Shown: positions 48,589-58,893 of the stretch, in pieces | Position numbering within the stretch: the stretch's first letter is position 1 | How the letters are laid out: each line of letters opens with the position of its first letter | The notes under the pieces: generated by a model | Told to the model about the DNA's origin: nothing | The model's database searches: none | What the model saw: the letters and a program-made list of their open reading frames with translations, nothing else | Assembly (NCBI RefSeq): GCF_014695975.1 | Contig: NZ_JACJPI010000058.1 | Coordinates: forward strand, 372,001-436,000 | DNA from: Leptolyngbya sp. FACHB-321 | GTDB taxonomy: Bacteria > Cyanobacteriota > Cyanobacteriia > Leptolyngbyales > Leptolyngbyaceae | Length of the DNA stretch: 64,000 bases | Reading direction: 5' to 3' | Position numbers and translations under genes: made by a program

Positions 48589-49386
48589 CTAAGTGTGGGA
48601 ACGCGATGCATGGGATTCTAGAACTTCAGTTTGAGCCAGTTCTAAACCGGAACTTGTAATGTGTTTGAGAATTTTTTCGACTAGGCTAACGAAGCGAGCA
48701 TCTTGCCGATAGCGAGGGCGTGGCAAATTAATCGGTAGATCGAGAGCAGGGCGACCTTCATCTAGCATAATGACGCGATCGCCTAATGCTACTGCTTCTT
48801 CCACATCATGAGTGACCAACAGTGCCGTAAATTGTTGCTGCTGCCACAGCGACTCAATCAAGCTCTGCATTTCGGTGCGAGTTAACGCATCCAAAGCACC
48901 CAAGGGTTCGTCTAATAGCAGCAAGCGAGGCTGTCGCGCAAGGGCACGTGCCAGAGCTACCCGTTGTCGCTGTCCACCTGATAGCTTTGCCACCCAATCA
49001 CGAGTACGAGCCGCCAGACCAACTTGTTGCAGTGCCCAGAGCGCTTGTTCTTGCCAATTGTCACGTAGACCTAAGCCAACATTTTCGAGGACTCGCTTCC
49101 AGGGCAACAGCCGAGCATCCTGAAACATTACCCGTGCGTCGCTATTCAACTTTTTAATGGGTTGCCCATCCTGCAACACACCGCCAGCAGTAGGTCGATC
49201 AAGTCCAGCAACTAACCGCAACAATGTGCTTTTGCCGCAACCGCTGCGCCCGACGATCGCCACAAATTGCCCCGGTGGAATTTCTAAGTTAATGCCTCGC
49301 AGCACTGGATGTTGTCCAAAGCGTTTCTCAAGCCCGATAAGGTTCAAGCTTGCGCCCTTGGCTGAAGTTGTTACTACTGTTGTCAT
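48589..49386 (-). CDS. ssuB: Aliphatic sulfonate ABC transporter, ATPase
   Basis: A 265-residue ATPase of the nitrate/sulfonate/taurine importer family. Motifs: Walker [15 protein letters not shown]-loop [10 protein letters not shown], signature [15 protein letters not shown], Walker [13 protein letters not shown] and switch His in [14 protein letters not shown]. The [20 protein letters not shown] run is typical of SsuB. It is the last gene of the ssu operon and starts 11 bases after the permease gene. Confidence 0.9.
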   Translation of the reverse strand: MTTVVTTSAKGASLNLIGLEKRFGQHPVLRGINLEIPPGQFVAIVGRSGCGKSTLLRLVAGLDRPTAGGVLQDGQPIKKLNSDARVMFQDARLLPWKRVLENVGLGLRDNWQEQALWALQQVGLAARTRDWVAKLSGGQRQRVALARALARQPRLLLLDEPLGALDALTRTEMQSLIESLWQQQQFTALLVTHDVEEAVALGDRVIMLDEGRPALDLPINLPRPRYRQDARFVSLVEKILKHITSSGLELAQTEVLESHASRSHT

Positions 49387-49397
49387 TGCCTACGTCC

Positions 49398-50183
49398 TTA
49401 CGCTTGTGCCGATTGATAGCTTGGATGCCATTGCAGCAGCCATTGTTCTAGGAGTCGTGCCAAAATATCCGCTAGCTTGCCCAGCAGTGCATAGAGCAAG
49501 ATACTAAAGACCACTACATCCGTTTGTAAAAACTCGCGAGCATTCATTGCCATATATCCAATGCCCGAGTCAGCCGCGATCGTTTCTGACACAATCAACG
49601 TGAGCCACATAATGCCCAGCGAAAAGCGCACACCGACCAAAATCGCTGGCAACGCACTTGGCAAGATGATTTGCCAAAACAATTCAAAAGGCTTTAGCCC
49701 GTAAACTTTACCCATCTCCAACAAGCCTTGATCAACGGTGTGTACTCCGTGATAAGTGTTGAGATAAATCGGAAACAAAACCCCGATCGACACTAAAAAA
49801 ATCTTCGCCTCTTCATCAATGCCAAACCACAAAATCACTAATGGAATCAGTGCTAAGTGTGGAATATTTCGCAACATCTGTAACGAGGTATCGAGCAGCT
49901 TTTCGGCAAAGGGAAAAATACCGTTGAGCAAGCCCAAAATAAAGCCAAGGCTGCCCCCGATCGCAAAGCCGATTAGCGCTCGGGCTGTACTGACATACAA
50001 GTTTCGCCACAGTTCACCAGTTGCAGCAAGATTCAACCCTGCTTGCACAACCGCCGTTGGTGCAGGTAGCACCCGTGACGGAACGATGCCCGTTTGCACA
50101 AGCAGTTGCCAACTCAGGAGGAGAAGAACCGGAACACTCCACGGAATCAGTCGCTGTAACTGTTTAGAAAGGAAATTAGACAT
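49398..50183 (-). CDS. ssuC: Aliphatic sulfonate ABC transporter, permease
   Basis: A 261-residue inner-membrane permease with six membrane segments (for example VPVLLLLSWQLLVQTGIVPS near the start and FSLGIMWLTLIVSETIAADS later). The EAA loop is PFELFWQIILPSALPAILVG, typical of SsuC/TauC/NrtB. It forms the channel with SsuB and receives substrate from one of the two SsuA proteins encoded upstream. Confidence 0.9.
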   Translation of the reverse strand: MSNFLSKQLQRLIPWSVPVLLLLSWQLLVQTGIVPSRVLPAPTAVVQAGLNLAATGELWRNLYVSTARALIGFAIGGSLGFILGLLNGIFPFAEKLLDTSLQMLRNIPHLALIPLVILWFGIDEEAKIFLVSIGVLFPIYLNTYHGVHTVDQGLLEMGKVYGLKPFELFWQIILPSALPAILVGVRFSLGIMWLTLIVSETIAADSGIGYMAMNAREFLQTDVVVFSILLYALLGKLADILARLLEQWLLQWHPSYQSAQA

Positions 50184-50265
50184 TGATGGAAAGGTACGGT
50201 AAGAGAAAGATGTTTGGTGAGTTAAGTGGCGGTCGTGTCGCAGACAAACAGTCTGCTAGCAGCAT

Positions 50266-51423
50266 TTAATCGACCGTTAATTGAGAAATTTGTTGTTGCT
50301 GAGGAAACGCCTCATTGGCGACCACTTCACCAAAGGGACTGAAGAGAACTTGTTGCTGAGTGGTTGGTAGATTGTCTAGTGGCAAGCGGGGAAAGAGTAA
50401 TTCGGCGACACGGTAGGCTTCTTCTAAGTGGGGATAGCCAGAAAGGATGAAGGTGTCGATACCAAGCTCGCTGTATTCCAGCATGCGTGCTGCGACAGTA
50501 GCGGGATCACCAACCAACGCTGTGCCAGCACCGCCACGCACTAGCCCAACCCCTGCCCACAAATTAGGGCTGATTTCTAAGGCAGAGCGATCGCCCCCAT
50601 GTAGTTGAGTCATCCGGCTCTGTCCCACTGAATCCATCCGAGCGTAGGCTTTTTGGGCAGTGGCGATCGCGGCTTCATCCACATAGCGAATGAGTTGATC
50701 GGCAGCATCCCAGGCTTCGCTTGTGGTTTCGCGGACAATCACATGCAGACGAATGCCAAACTTGAGTGTGCGTCCTTCAATTTCTGCCAACCTACGAGCG
50801 GCTGCAATCTTTGCTGCAACTTGCTCAGGTGGTTCGCCCCAGGTGAGATACACATCGACATGCTTCGCTGCGATTTGTTGTGCGATCGGAGACGAACCGC
50901 CAAACCACAAGGGTGGATAAGGGGTTTGTACAGGCAAAAACAGCAATTTGCTCTCTTCTACCTGGATGTGTTCGCCGCTAAAATCGGTCACGTTGCCCGT
51001 CATCATTTGTCGCCAAATGGTGAGAAATTCATCGGTGACATGGTAGCGATCGTCATGGCTGAGATGCACACCATCCCCTGCCAGTTCGACTGGATCACCG
51101 CCTGTCACTACGTTGATCAACAAACGCCCACCAGAGAGACGATCGAACGTTGCTGCCATGCGCGCTGCGACACCAGGCGACATCAGCCCAGGGCGAATTG
51201 CCACAAGAAACCGCATCCGCTGGGTATGCGTTACGAGGGTAGAGGCTACAACCCATGCATCTTCACACGATCGACCAGTAGGTAAGAGCGCACCTGTATA
51301 ACCAAGATGATCGACCGCCTGAGCAATCTGGCGCAGGTAGGCAAAATCGGTACTGCGTCCCCCTGTACTCGTTGCCAGGTAGCGTCCATCGCCATGAGTT
51401 GGAATAAACCAAAGTAGCTGCAT
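50266..51423 (-). CDS. ssuD: FMNH2-dependent alkanesulfonate monooxygenase
   Basis: A 385-residue flavin-dependent enzyme of the luciferase-like fold that cleaves C-S bonds of alkanesulfonates to release sulfite. SsuD signatures are visible: [18 protein letters not shown] at the N-terminus, [51 protein letters not shown] and the C-terminal [19 protein letters not shown]. It needs reduced FMN from a reductase (SsuE); no such gene is in the window. It lies between the SsuA and SsuC genes in one operon. Confidence 0.92.
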   Translation of the reverse strand: MQLLWFIPTHGDGRYLATSTGGRSTDFAYLRQIAQAVDHLGYTGALLPTGRSCEDAWVVASTLVTHTQRMRFLVAIRPGLMSPGVAARMAATFDRLSGGRLLINVVTGGDPVELAGDGVHLSHDDRYHVTDEFLTIWRQMMTGNVTDFSGEHIQVEESKLLFLPVQTPYPPLWFGGSSPIAQQIAAKHVDVYLTWGEPPEQVAAKIAAARRLAEIEGRTLKFGIRLHVIVRETTSEAWDAADQLIRYVDEAAIATAQKAYARMDSVGQSRMTQLHGGDRSALEISPNLWAGVGLVRGGAGTALVGDPATVAARMLEYSELGIDTFILSGYPHLEEAYRVAELLFPRLPLDNLPTTQQQVLFSPFGEVVANEAFPQQQQISQLTVD

Positions 51424-51558
51424 AGTAAATCTAGTGAATCTTTGTGGCGCGATCGAGGACTACTTAGAAACAGCAAAAAATCATTGCTGCTTTAACTGTT
51501 AGCGGTTAGCTATCAACCTTTCTCCAACCGCTGACCGCCGCTGCATGATTAACCACAG

Positions 51559-52608
51559 CTATTTCGTTATTTGAGCAACAGTTTTGACTTCCACAGGTTT
51601 TGGCAAGAGCTTCAATTCGTAGAAGGTGTCAGCAATTTTTTGTTGGTCAGCAATGACATTGGGTTTAATGAGTTGAATGCCATAGGGCAGATGCTGAGCA
51701 ATTTCTTGTAGTGTTGGCTCATCAATACCAAGCTGCGGTGAAAGAATTTTAGCAACCTCATTAGGGTTTGCTTTTGCCCACTCACCTGTTTTTTCCAAGC
51801 TGGTAATAATTGCTTTCACCCGCTCAGGATATTTCTCACTAAAGGGTTTTGCTGCCAAATAAAACTGCCGATTGGGGGCTAAACCGTCAGCATCTTTAAG
51901 AATACGAGCATTCAATGATCGCTTTGCCGCGGTCAAATACGGGTCCCAAATGACCCAGGCGTCAGCATCACCTTTTTCAAACACGGCGCGTGCATCTGCG
52001 GGTGGCAAAAAGATGGTCTTGACATCGGTGTACTTCAAACCAGCATCTTCCAAAGCTCTGACCAGCAAATAGTGGACGTTGGAGCCTTTGTTGAGCACAA
52101 CTTTTTTGCCTTTTAGGTCTGCCACTGTTTTAAGCGCTGCATCCTGTTTAACAAGAATGGCTTCACCTTTGGGGTCGGGCAATTCATTAGCAATGTAGAG
52201 TAACGGCGCACCCGCAGCCTGAGCAAAAATGGGTGGCGTTTCCCCCGTGTTGCCAAAGTCAAGATTGCCTGTATTCAATGCCTCTAGCAGTTGCGGTCCA
52301 CCTGGAAACTGCACCCACTGCACCGAAACGCCCTGCGCTTTGAACTCTTGCTCTAGTTCACCTCGCGCTTTAAGTAGTGCCAGCGTGCCGTATTTTTGAT
52401 AGCCAATTCTCACAACCGTGCTGGTTTCACCCTGTGGTGCGCTACTGGCTACTGAGGCTGCACTGGGGGCATTTGCAGGCGATGTTGCCGTCTGCTTGCC
52501 GCAAGCGGTGAGGGAGATCCCAACACCCAGGGCGATCGCTAGCGCGACTGTTCGCCCTAAGCTATGCCATTGCTTAACTGAACCTTTAAGCGTTTGGATT
52601 GAAGCCAT
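51559..52608 (-). CDS. ssuA: Aliphatic sulfonate-binding protein SsuA (copy 1)
   Basis: A 349-residue periplasmic binding protein. The ATG has AGGA upstream. The signal (ALAIALGVGISLTACGKQT) ends in a lipobox-like LTAC, so it may be a lipoprotein. The mature domain has VRIGYQKYGTLALLKARGEL, VQFPGGPQLLEALNTGNLDF, DLKGKKVVLNKGSNVHYLLV and DADAWVIWDPYLTAA, all typical of SsuA. About 45-50% similar by eye to the neighbouring copy 2. It feeds sulfonates to SsuBC. Confidence 0.9.
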   Translation of the reverse strand: MASIQTLKGSVKQWHSLGRTVALAIALGVGISLTACGKQTATSPANAPSAASVASSAPQGETSTVVRIGYQKYGTLALLKARGELEQEFKAQGVSVQWVQFPGGPQLLEALNTGNLDFGNTGETPPIFAQAAGAPLLYIANELPDPKGEAILVKQDAALKTVADLKGKKVVLNKGSNVHYLLVRALEDAGLKYTDVKTIFLPPADARAVFEKGDADAWVIWDPYLTAAKRSLNARILKDADGLAPNRQFYLAAKPFSEKYPERVKAIITSLEKTGEWAKANPNEVAKILSPQLGIDEPTLQEIAQHLPYGIQLIKPNVIADQQKIADTFYELKLLPKPVEVKTVAQITK

Positions 52609-52676
52609 AATGAATCCTGTTAAATGAGTTGAATCAATGCATTGAAACGCTGTTTTGAAGCTCTGTGATGCTGCTG

Positions 52677-53720
52677 TTACACCGCTTTCCAGATTGCATT
52701 CTTAACGTCGATGGGTTTGGGAATCAGCTTGAGTGTGTGAAAGGTATCAGCGATCGCTTGCTGTTCGGCGATCATTTCAGGCGTAATTGCTTCAAAGCCA
52801 TAGTTCCGGCGCTGGTTTACTGTTTCTAAGATGGGTTGGTCGATCTTCAATAGCGGTGATAGCAGCGCCGCTACCTCACTAGGGTTAGCATCTGCCCACT
52901 TGGCAACGGCTTGAACTTCCTCGCCGATCGCTTTGATCACATCAGGATACTTGTCAGCAAACTTGCGGGTCGCCAGATAAAAATCACGATTAGCAACCAA
53001 GCCAGCACTATCACGAACGACGCGTGCCCCTGCCTGCTTTTGTGCCGCTGCGTAGAAAGGATCCCAGATCACCCAAGCATCCACGTTGCCTTGCTCAAAA
53101 GCCGAGCGCGCATCTGATGGCGATAGATAAACAGGTTTAATGTCTTCCCATTTCAAGCCACCCGCTTCCAACGCTTTAACAGCTAAATAATTAGCGCTCG
53201 AGCTTTTAGCAAAAGCAACTTTCTTACCCCTCAAATCAGCGATCGCTTGAATGGGAGAATCTTGCTTGACAAGCACTGCTGAACTTTTATCTTTAGGAGC
53301 GCTACCACCTACATAAACCAGCGGTACTCCTGCGGCTTGAGCAATGACAGGCGGCGCATCACCTGTGCGGGCAATGTCGATGCTGTCAGCATTTAGTGCC
53401 TCTAACATAGGTGGTCCTGACTGAAACTCGATCCATTCGACCGCCGTAATACCCAGCGGCTTGAGTCGCTCTTCCAGCTTGCCTTTTGCTCTCACCAGCG
53501 TTAGTGGATCAAACTTTTGCCGACCGATACGTAAAACAACTGGTGCAGCCGATGCGGTGCTTGTACTGTCTGCTGACGTAGTGGTTGCAGTCTGACTACA
53601 GGCAGCAGTGGTCAGCGTTAGAACCAAGGCGATCACAAATAACATCGGCAAAACTGGCAGCGATCGCTGCAATCTCCCAATGCGTTGCCACCACACACTG
53701 ACCTTTTGCCAGAGTCTCAT
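52677..53720 (-). CDS. ssuA: Aliphatic sulfonate-binding protein SsuA (copy 2)
   Basis: A 347-residue paralogue of the adjacent SsuA and the first gene of the operon; the ATG follows GAGGAG with an eight-base spacer. The signal ends in LTTAACSQT, lipobox-like. SsuA motifs: LRIGRQKFDPLTLVRAKGKL, EFQSGPPMLEALNADSIDIA, LRGKKVAFAKSSSANYLAVK and DAWVIWDPFYAAA. The differences in the pocket-forming segments between the two copies suggest different sulfonate preferences sharing one SsuBC transporter, which is inference. Confidence 0.9.
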   Translation of the reverse strand: MRLWQKVSVWWQRIGRLQRSLPVLPMLFVIALVLTLTTAACSQTATTTSADSTSTASAAPVVLRIGRQKFDPLTLVRAKGKLEERLKPLGITAVEWIEFQSGPPMLEALNADSIDIARTGDAPPVIAQAAGVPLVYVGGSAPKDKSSAVLVKQDSPIQAIADLRGKKVAFAKSSSANYLAVKALEAGGLKWEDIKPVYLSPSDARSAFEQGNVDAWVIWDPFYAAAQKQAGARVVRDSAGLVANRDFYLATRKFADKYPDVIKAIGEEVQAVAKWADANPSEVAALLSPLLKIDQPILETVNQRRNYGFEAITPEMIAEQQAIADTFHTLKLIPKPIDVKNAIWKAV

Positions 53721-54125
53721 TACATTAACTCCTCAACTTACTTTAAAACTGCAACACTTCCTAAACCACAGTAAGCCGATCAAATTAGTGTACTTACCTT
53801 GTTGAAAAGGCAGTATGGCACAAATAAAAAATCATTTCAAGATACTCTCAATAAAAAGTATGGTTTGTCGATTGACTTACCGGACTATAGAATTTTCAAG
53901 GCATACGGTCAAGTCACAAGGCAGTTCTTTTGAACGCATACTGGGCTTGTTTCCTGAGAAATGGACTTGCTTTCCCAAAAAGCTTATGTGATGATAAATC
54001 ACTAAACTACGGTAAGTCGATAGATTTAATTGTTATTTGCTTGTAGTATTGGCGGTTGTGCACTCAGCGAGTTGCCAAACCTTTTTCTAGGTAAATCAAT
54101 ATTCTCGGTTGTGAGGGGTTAAGAC
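53721..54125. promoter_or_regulatory. Divergent ssu/porin promoter region with repeated CGGTAAGTC motif
   Basis: A 405-base gap between the ssu operon (minus) and the porin gene (plus). Related motifs: CAGTAAGCCGAT (53769-53780), TGTACTTACC (inverted, 53789-53798), GTCGATTGACTTACCGG (inverted, 53867-53883) and CGGTAAGTCGAT (54010-54021). The consensus is CGGTAAGTCRAT. Both genes can be served. A LysR-type sulfur regulator would fit this kind of site, but none is encoded nearby. Confidence 0.5.
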
Positions 54126-55787
54126 ATGGCAAAAGCGCCGTGGAATTTTGGCTGGATAATCGTTACAGTTCTGGGCATTGGTGTCGTTATGCCTGCGGCA
54201 AGGGCAGGCGATCGATCAATCAGCCTCACTCAGGCTGCACCAGTACTCATCAGCAACATCCAGACGGTAGATGCGCCCGAATCAACGCTTACCGCATCAA
54301 ACGAAGCGCAGCTAGATGTCGTGGATCAAGTGACATCTGTTTCACAGCTTTCTGATATTCAACCTACAGATTGGGCTTTTCAAGCATTGCAATCACTGGT
54401 TGAACGCTATGGAGTGATTGCTGGTTATCCCGATCAAACCTACCGTGGTAATCGTGCCCTAACACGTTATGAATTCGCAGCAGGTTTAAATGCTGCGCTA
54501 AACCGCATTGATGAACTATTAGCAGCCGGAACGGCTGATCTGGTGAAGAAGGAAGATCTAGCGGCAGTGCAGAAATTGCAAGAGGAGTTTGCAGCCGAAT
54601 TGGCAACGCTGCGCGGTCGAGTTGATGCACTAGAAGTTCGTGCTGCTACACTCGAAAAACAGCAGTTTTCAACTACGACAAAGCTGGTAGGAGAGGCGAT
54701 TTTTGCGGTTGTTGATTTATTTGGCGATGCTAGCAGTAATTCCCCTAATAGAGACCAAGACAATTACAACACTACAGTCTCTGATCGTATTCGGTTAAAT
54801 TTGTTAACGAGCTTTAGTGGTAAGGATTTACTCTTCACTCGTTTACAAGCTAATAACGTCATTGATCCTGGTCCGACTGCTGCCAGCGGCTTTACGGCTC
54901 CTGGCAATGAGGCGCGAATAAGTTTTGATCAACCCATTGACGACAACTCAGTTGCTATCCAACAACTGCGCTATAGCTTTCCACTTACTGACAATGTGCG
55001 TGTCACGCTTGTCGGTGCTGGTGTGAGTTACGTTGACATCATTGATGTAATCAATCCTTTGCAGAGCGACTCGGGCGGCACCATTTCTCGCTTTGGTCGC
55101 TTTAGCCCACTTTATCGCTACGGCAGTGGTGCTGGCATTGCAACCAATATTAGCTTGAGCAAGTCTTTGAAGCTTGAACTCGGTTATCTGGCAGGTGAAG
55201 CGGAGAATCCTAGCTTTGGCAATGGCTTGTTCAATGGCGATTATGCTGCTTTAGCACAGATAGTTTTTTCGCCTGGAAATTTAGGCAAAATCGCTTTTAC
55301 CTACGTTAATGCCTATAACGATAATGGTTTGGGGCATGGCACTGGCAGCTTGCTCTCGAATCTATCAGGTAGAACTGTTTCGTCTAACTCTTACGGGGTT
55401 GAGGCTAACTTTAAGCTGATTAAAGGTCTAGAGGTAGGCGGCTGGGTTGGTTACACAAGCGCTCGTTCTTTGACCCGTGGTAGAAGAGGTGATGCCGATA
55501 TCTGGAACTTTGCCTTAACGCTGGCACTACCTGATTTAGGTAAGCGAGGGAACCTGGGTGGCATTATTTTTGGGATGCAGCCCCGCTTGACTGGCTCTGA
55601 TCGTTCAATTGGTTTAGCGCAGAGACGCGATTCTGATACAGGTTTCCATCTTGAAGCGTTTTATCGCTACCGCATTAACAACAATATTGCCATTACACCA
55701 GGCATAATCTGGCTCACGGCACCCAATCACAACGATAGCAACGGTGACATTGTGGTTGGCGTGCTACGGACGACCTTTACATTTTAG
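54126..55787 (+). CDS. SLH-domain outer-membrane porin
   Basis: A 553-residue cyanobacterial porin of the SLH-OprB type. Signal peptide of about 27 residues, cleavage near ARA. An SLH domain (about 80-140, IQPTDWAFQALQSLVERYGV then GYPDQTYRGNRALTRYEFAA) anchors it to the wall. A coiled coil (about 140-175, LQEEFAAELATLRGRVDALE) leads to a beta-barrel (about 180-553) ending in the porin-like aromatic VGVLRTTFTF. Some family members take up iron or inorganic ions. Its position opposite the ssu operon, with shared motifs, suggests a role in sulfonate passage, as inference. GAGGGG precedes the ATG. Confidence 0.88.
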   Translation: MAKAPWNFGWIIVTVLGIGVVMPAARAGDRSISLTQAAPVLISNIQTVDAPESTLTASNEAQLDVVDQVTSVSQLSDIQPTDWAFQALQSLVERYGVIAGYPDQTYRGNRALTRYEFAAGLNAALNRIDELLAAGTADLVKKEDLAAVQKLQEEFAAELATLRGRVDALEVRAATLEKQQFSTTTKLVGEAIFAVVDLFGDASSNSPNRDQDNYNTTVSDRIRLNLLTSFSGKDLLFTRLQANNVIDPGPTAASGFTAPGNEARISFDQPIDDNSVAIQQLRYSFPLTDNVRVTLVGAGVSYVDIIDVINPLQSDSGGTISRFGRFSPLYRYGSGAGIATNISLSKSLKLELGYLAGEAENPSFGNGLFNGDYAALAQIVFSPGNLGKIAFTYVNAYNDNGLGHGTGSLLSNLSGRTVSSNSYGVEANFKLIKGLEVGGWVGYTSARSLTRGRRGDADIWNFALTLALPDLGKRGNLGGIIFGMQPRLTGSDRSIGLAQRRDSDTGFHLEAFYRYRINNNIAITPGIIWLTAPNHNDSNGDIVVGVLRTTFTF

Positions 55788-55857
55788 GTCGATCGCAGGA
55801 CTTTCCATCCGAGGCAGCACACGCTGCAAGTTTATAGAGTCAGAGTTGAGCATAGCC

Positions 55858-55882
55858 AAAACCTTTCTGCACCAAAGGTTTT
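55858..55882 (+). terminator. Terminator of the porin gene
   Basis: AAAACCTTT (55858-55866) pairs with AAAGGTTTT (55874-55882) across a seven-base loop; the trailing TTTT lies within the stem end. Confidence 0.65.
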
Positions 55883-56040
55883 GAGGCTAACGCTCTGAAT
55901 GTATAGGATTTGTAAGCTCATTCTGCAAACGCTGCGTTAACAAAATTGGCTCAACTAAGGCTGACATTGTGTCTCAGATACGCCTTCCTCTCATGTGCTT
56001 CAAAAATACGGTTAATCGATTGAATAATAGGAGTATACAG

Positions 56041-57378
56041 ATGGACTACGGTGGCAAGATTGGTCGGCTTTCAATCAAACGGTTTGGACACTACGTTTTA
56101 GCCTCTTTGTTTGCAGTTTTAGCAGTAACAAGCCTTTTGCAAATCGCCGCTCCAACTCAGGCTCAAGGAACTCAGGCTCCGGTGACTCAGGTTGCTCAAC
56201 CTAACAAGCCGACTGACGCTGTGCTGGATTGGAATGCGATCGCCCAAACTACCGTACTGACAGCAGCGGCACCTGCGCCGCAGCAATATCGCACACTAGC
56301 TATTGTTCATGCTGCCATCTTTGACGCTGTGAATGCGATCGATCGACAATACACTCCGTATGCTGTCGATATCAAAGCAGCAGGAGCCTCCCCTGATGCA
56401 GCTGTTGCAGCAGCGGCGCACACTGTTTTAACAAACTTGTATCCACTCCAAAAAGCCACACTGGATGCAGCGTTTACTAAAGCATTGGCAAAGCTTAGCG
56501 AAGGGCAGCCAAAAACGGACGGCATTACCCTGGGTCAAACCGTTGCCGAAAAGCTGCTGTCGCTTCGCAACAATGATGGTGCTGATCAGAAAGTAGGCTA
56601 CAGTGCCGAGCAAAAGGTTGGCGTATGGCAACCAACGCCACCACTCTTCCTACCAGCTATGTTGCCGTACTGGAGCACGGTCACGCCATTTGTGATTAAA
56701 CGCGCTGACCAATTTAAGATTCCGGCACCATTGCCTCTAAACAGTGCCGCTTATGCAAAAGAGCTGAATGAGGTGAAACGGCTTGGAGGTAAAAACAGTG
56801 CCGCTCGCACTCCTGACCAAACAGCCGCCGCCATTTGGTCAGCGGTTTCTCCAGTCGTCCTCTGGAATACAACTGCGAAAGCCGCCGCTACCGCGAAAGG
56901 AAATAGCCTTAGCGAGAATGCTCGACTGTTTGCACTACTCAACCTGGCAGGGGTTGATGCCTATATTGCTGGCTACGACGTGAAGTACAAATACAAACTC
57001 TGGCGACCTGCGATCGCCATCCCACAGGCAGAGCAACTGGGCAATCCTGGTATCACAGCCGATCCAAACTGGGAAGCCTTGATCGTCACGCCGAACCACC
57101 CAGACTATATCTCTGGGCACTGCGTTACCGCTGGTGCGGATGAACGCATCTTAGAAAACTTCTTTGGTAGTGATGCCGTGAAAGTCAACATCATTTTTCC
57201 GGCAAACGCAGGCGTAACCCGCAGTTTTACTAGCTTCTCGCAGATCTCTAAGGAGCTTGGAGAAACCCGCATTTGGGCGGGTGTTCATACCCGTACTGCT
57301 GATACTCAGGGTGATGTCTTGGGCAAAGCAGTGGGTGACTACGTTTTTCAAAATGCGCTCCGTCCTCTGAAAAGTTAG
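56041..57378 (+). CDS. Exported vanadium-dependent haloperoxidase-like protein (PAP2 fold)
   Basis: A 445-residue exported protein. ATG 56041 has AGGAG eight bases upstream and begins a clear signal peptide (VLASLFAVLAVTSLLQIAAP, cleavage near TQA), so the frame extending to 55969 is not used. Vanadate/phosphate-site motifs of the PAP2/haloperoxidase superfamily are all visible: KYKLWRPAIAI (Lys and Arg), PDYISGHCVTAGAD (Ser-Gly-His) and TRIWAGVHTRTADTQG (Arg and axial His). Members oxidise halides with H2O2 or act as acid phosphatases. Which activity applies cannot be read from sequence. Confidence 0.85.
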   Translation: MDYGGKIGRLSIKRFGHYVLASLFAVLAVTSLLQIAAPTQAQGTQAPVTQVAQPNKPTDAVLDWNAIAQTTVLTAAAPAPQQYRTLAIVHAAIFDAVNAIDRQYTPYAVDIKAAGASPDAAVAAAAHTVLTNLYPLQKATLDAAFTKALAKLSEGQPKTDGITLGQTVAEKLLSLRNNDGADQKVGYSAEQKVGVWQPTPPLFLPAMLPYWSTVTPFVIKRADQFKIPAPLPLNSAAYAKELNEVKRLGGKNSAARTPDQTAAAIWSAVSPVVLWNTTAKAAATAKGNSLSENARLFALLNLAGVDAYIAGYDVKYKYKLWRPAIAIPQAEQLGNPGITADPNWEALIVTPNHPDYISGHCVTAGADERILENFFGSDAVKVNIIFPANAGVTRSFTSFSQISKELGETRIWAGVHTRTADTQGDVLGKAVGDYVFQNALRPLKS

Positions 57379-57554
57379 TGAGCACTAACCTTTCAGATTT
57401 TTACCACCCTAAAACGTGTTCAGCTACAGCCTCCTGGGATGTCTAAACTACTTTGTCAAAGTCGCTTTGCCAAAAGTTTTGGCATCCCCACATGAGGCAA
57501 GCATTTTAATCGTTGCACGGCACTTCATTGCAGTTTTGCTACCCTTACCCCTTT

Positions 57555-58853
57555 ATGCTGTATGACTCTCAAGGGCTTGCGGTGACGACTGATTCACCAG
57601 CCGCCATTGCCCAGATCAATCGCTTCATCGACCAGGCACTAAGCTACGGCAAAGAGGCAGAAGATGCCATTCTCAAAGCAGTGATTGCCGATCGCACCTG
57701 CGCGATTGCTCATGCGTATGCTGCCGCCTACTTTCTGTGTCAAGAGAATGCCAACGATCGCCAGCACGCAACGCCACACTTGAAGGCAGCGCAACGCCAT
57801 CGTCCTGAAACGACACGTGAGCAGTGGTATATACAGGCGATCGCGGCATGGGCAGTTGGCGACATTGATGAGGCGCTGCGGCTGCACTGGGCGATCGCTC
57901 AAGATTATCCGCAAGACCTGCTTTCAGTCCAACAGGGACAATATCATCACTTCTACCGGGGGGATGCCACAAACCTGCTACGGCTTGCCGAAACGGTGTT
58001 GCCTGCCAACCAGTCAAAGCCTTACCTGTACGGCATGATGGCTTTTGGGTTGGAGCAGTGCGGTGATTTAAGCCAAGCAGAAGCGATCGGGCGACAGGCA
58101 GTTGCCTTGAACCGTTACGACCCGTGGGCACAGCACGCCGTCGCCCATGTGCTGGAAACGCAAGGTCGGGTGGCAGAAGGTCTCGCCTGGATGGAGAGCC
58201 ATGCCGATACCTGGGAAAGTTGCAACTCTATGCTCTACACCCATAACTGGTGGCATATTGCGTTGTATTACCTGGCATTAGGAGACTTGCAAATGGTGCT
58301 GCGGCTCTATGACACCCATATCTGGGGCAAGGCAAACAAGACCTCACCCAAAGATCAGGTGGGTGCGATCGCCACATTGCTGCGTCTAGAATTGCGAGGA
58401 GTCAATGTGGGAAACCATTGGCAGGAGCTTGCCCCTTATCTTCATCAGCGTTTACACGAACATACCCTGCCCTTTCAAGATCTGCATTACATCTGTGCCC
58501 TATCCCGTGCTGGCTACTCTGATTGGGTAACGGAAATGCTCGACAGCTTAAACCACGTTGCAACTGTCAAGGCTTCCCGACAAAAAACTTGGTCTGACAT
58601 TGTTCTCCCTGCGGCGAAAGGGATGGTTGCCTATGCCAACGGTGATTGGACAGCCGCCGTAACTCAACTGAAGCCCGTTTTGCCACAAATGCCTGATGTT
58701 GGTGGCAGTCGGACGCAACAGGCATTGTTTCAGCAGCTTTATCAGAAGGCGTTGTTCCATTGTGAGCACGGTGATGGAGCGCTGTCGTCTTTGAGCCGTG
58801 TGCCTTTGCGAAAGCAGCCATCAGGCTACAAGCTGTCAGCCTTATCAGCCTAA
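57555..58853 (+). CDS. TPR protein of the TTC38-like family
   Basis: A 432-residue soluble helical-repeat protein. ATG 57555 (MLYDSQGLAVTTDSPAAI) matches the family start better than the in-frame TTG at 57513. Tetratricopeptide-like helices run through the protein, for example LYGMMAFGLEQCGDLSQAEA, then PWAQHAVAHVLETQGRVAEG, and the motif SMLYTHNWWHIALYYLALGD. TTC38-like proteins lack an assigned biochemical role. It converges with the PhnD-like gene, ending 40 bases away. Confidence 0.75.
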   Translation: MLYDSQGLAVTTDSPAAIAQINRFIDQALSYGKEAEDAILKAVIADRTCAIAHAYAAAYFLCQENANDRQHATPHLKAAQRHRPETTREQWYIQAIAAWAVGDIDEALRLHWAIAQDYPQDLLSVQQGQYHHFYRGDATNLLRLAETVLPANQSKPYLYGMMAFGLEQCGDLSQAEAIGRQAVALNRYDPWAQHAVAHVLETQGRVAEGLAWMESHADTWESCNSMLYTHNWWHIALYYLALGDLQMVLRLYDTHIWGKANKTSPKDQVGAIATLLRLELRGVNVGNHWQELAPYLHQRLHEHTLPFQDLHYICALSRAGYSDWVTEMLDSLNHVATVKASRQKTWSDIVLPAAKGMVAYANGDWTAAVTQLKPVLPQMPDVGGSRTQQALFQQLYQKALFHCEHGDGALSSLSRVPLRKQPSGYKLSALSA

Positions 58854-58893
58854 AAGCCAGTCAAGCGGTGGTTACCATTCCATCACAGGCAAC

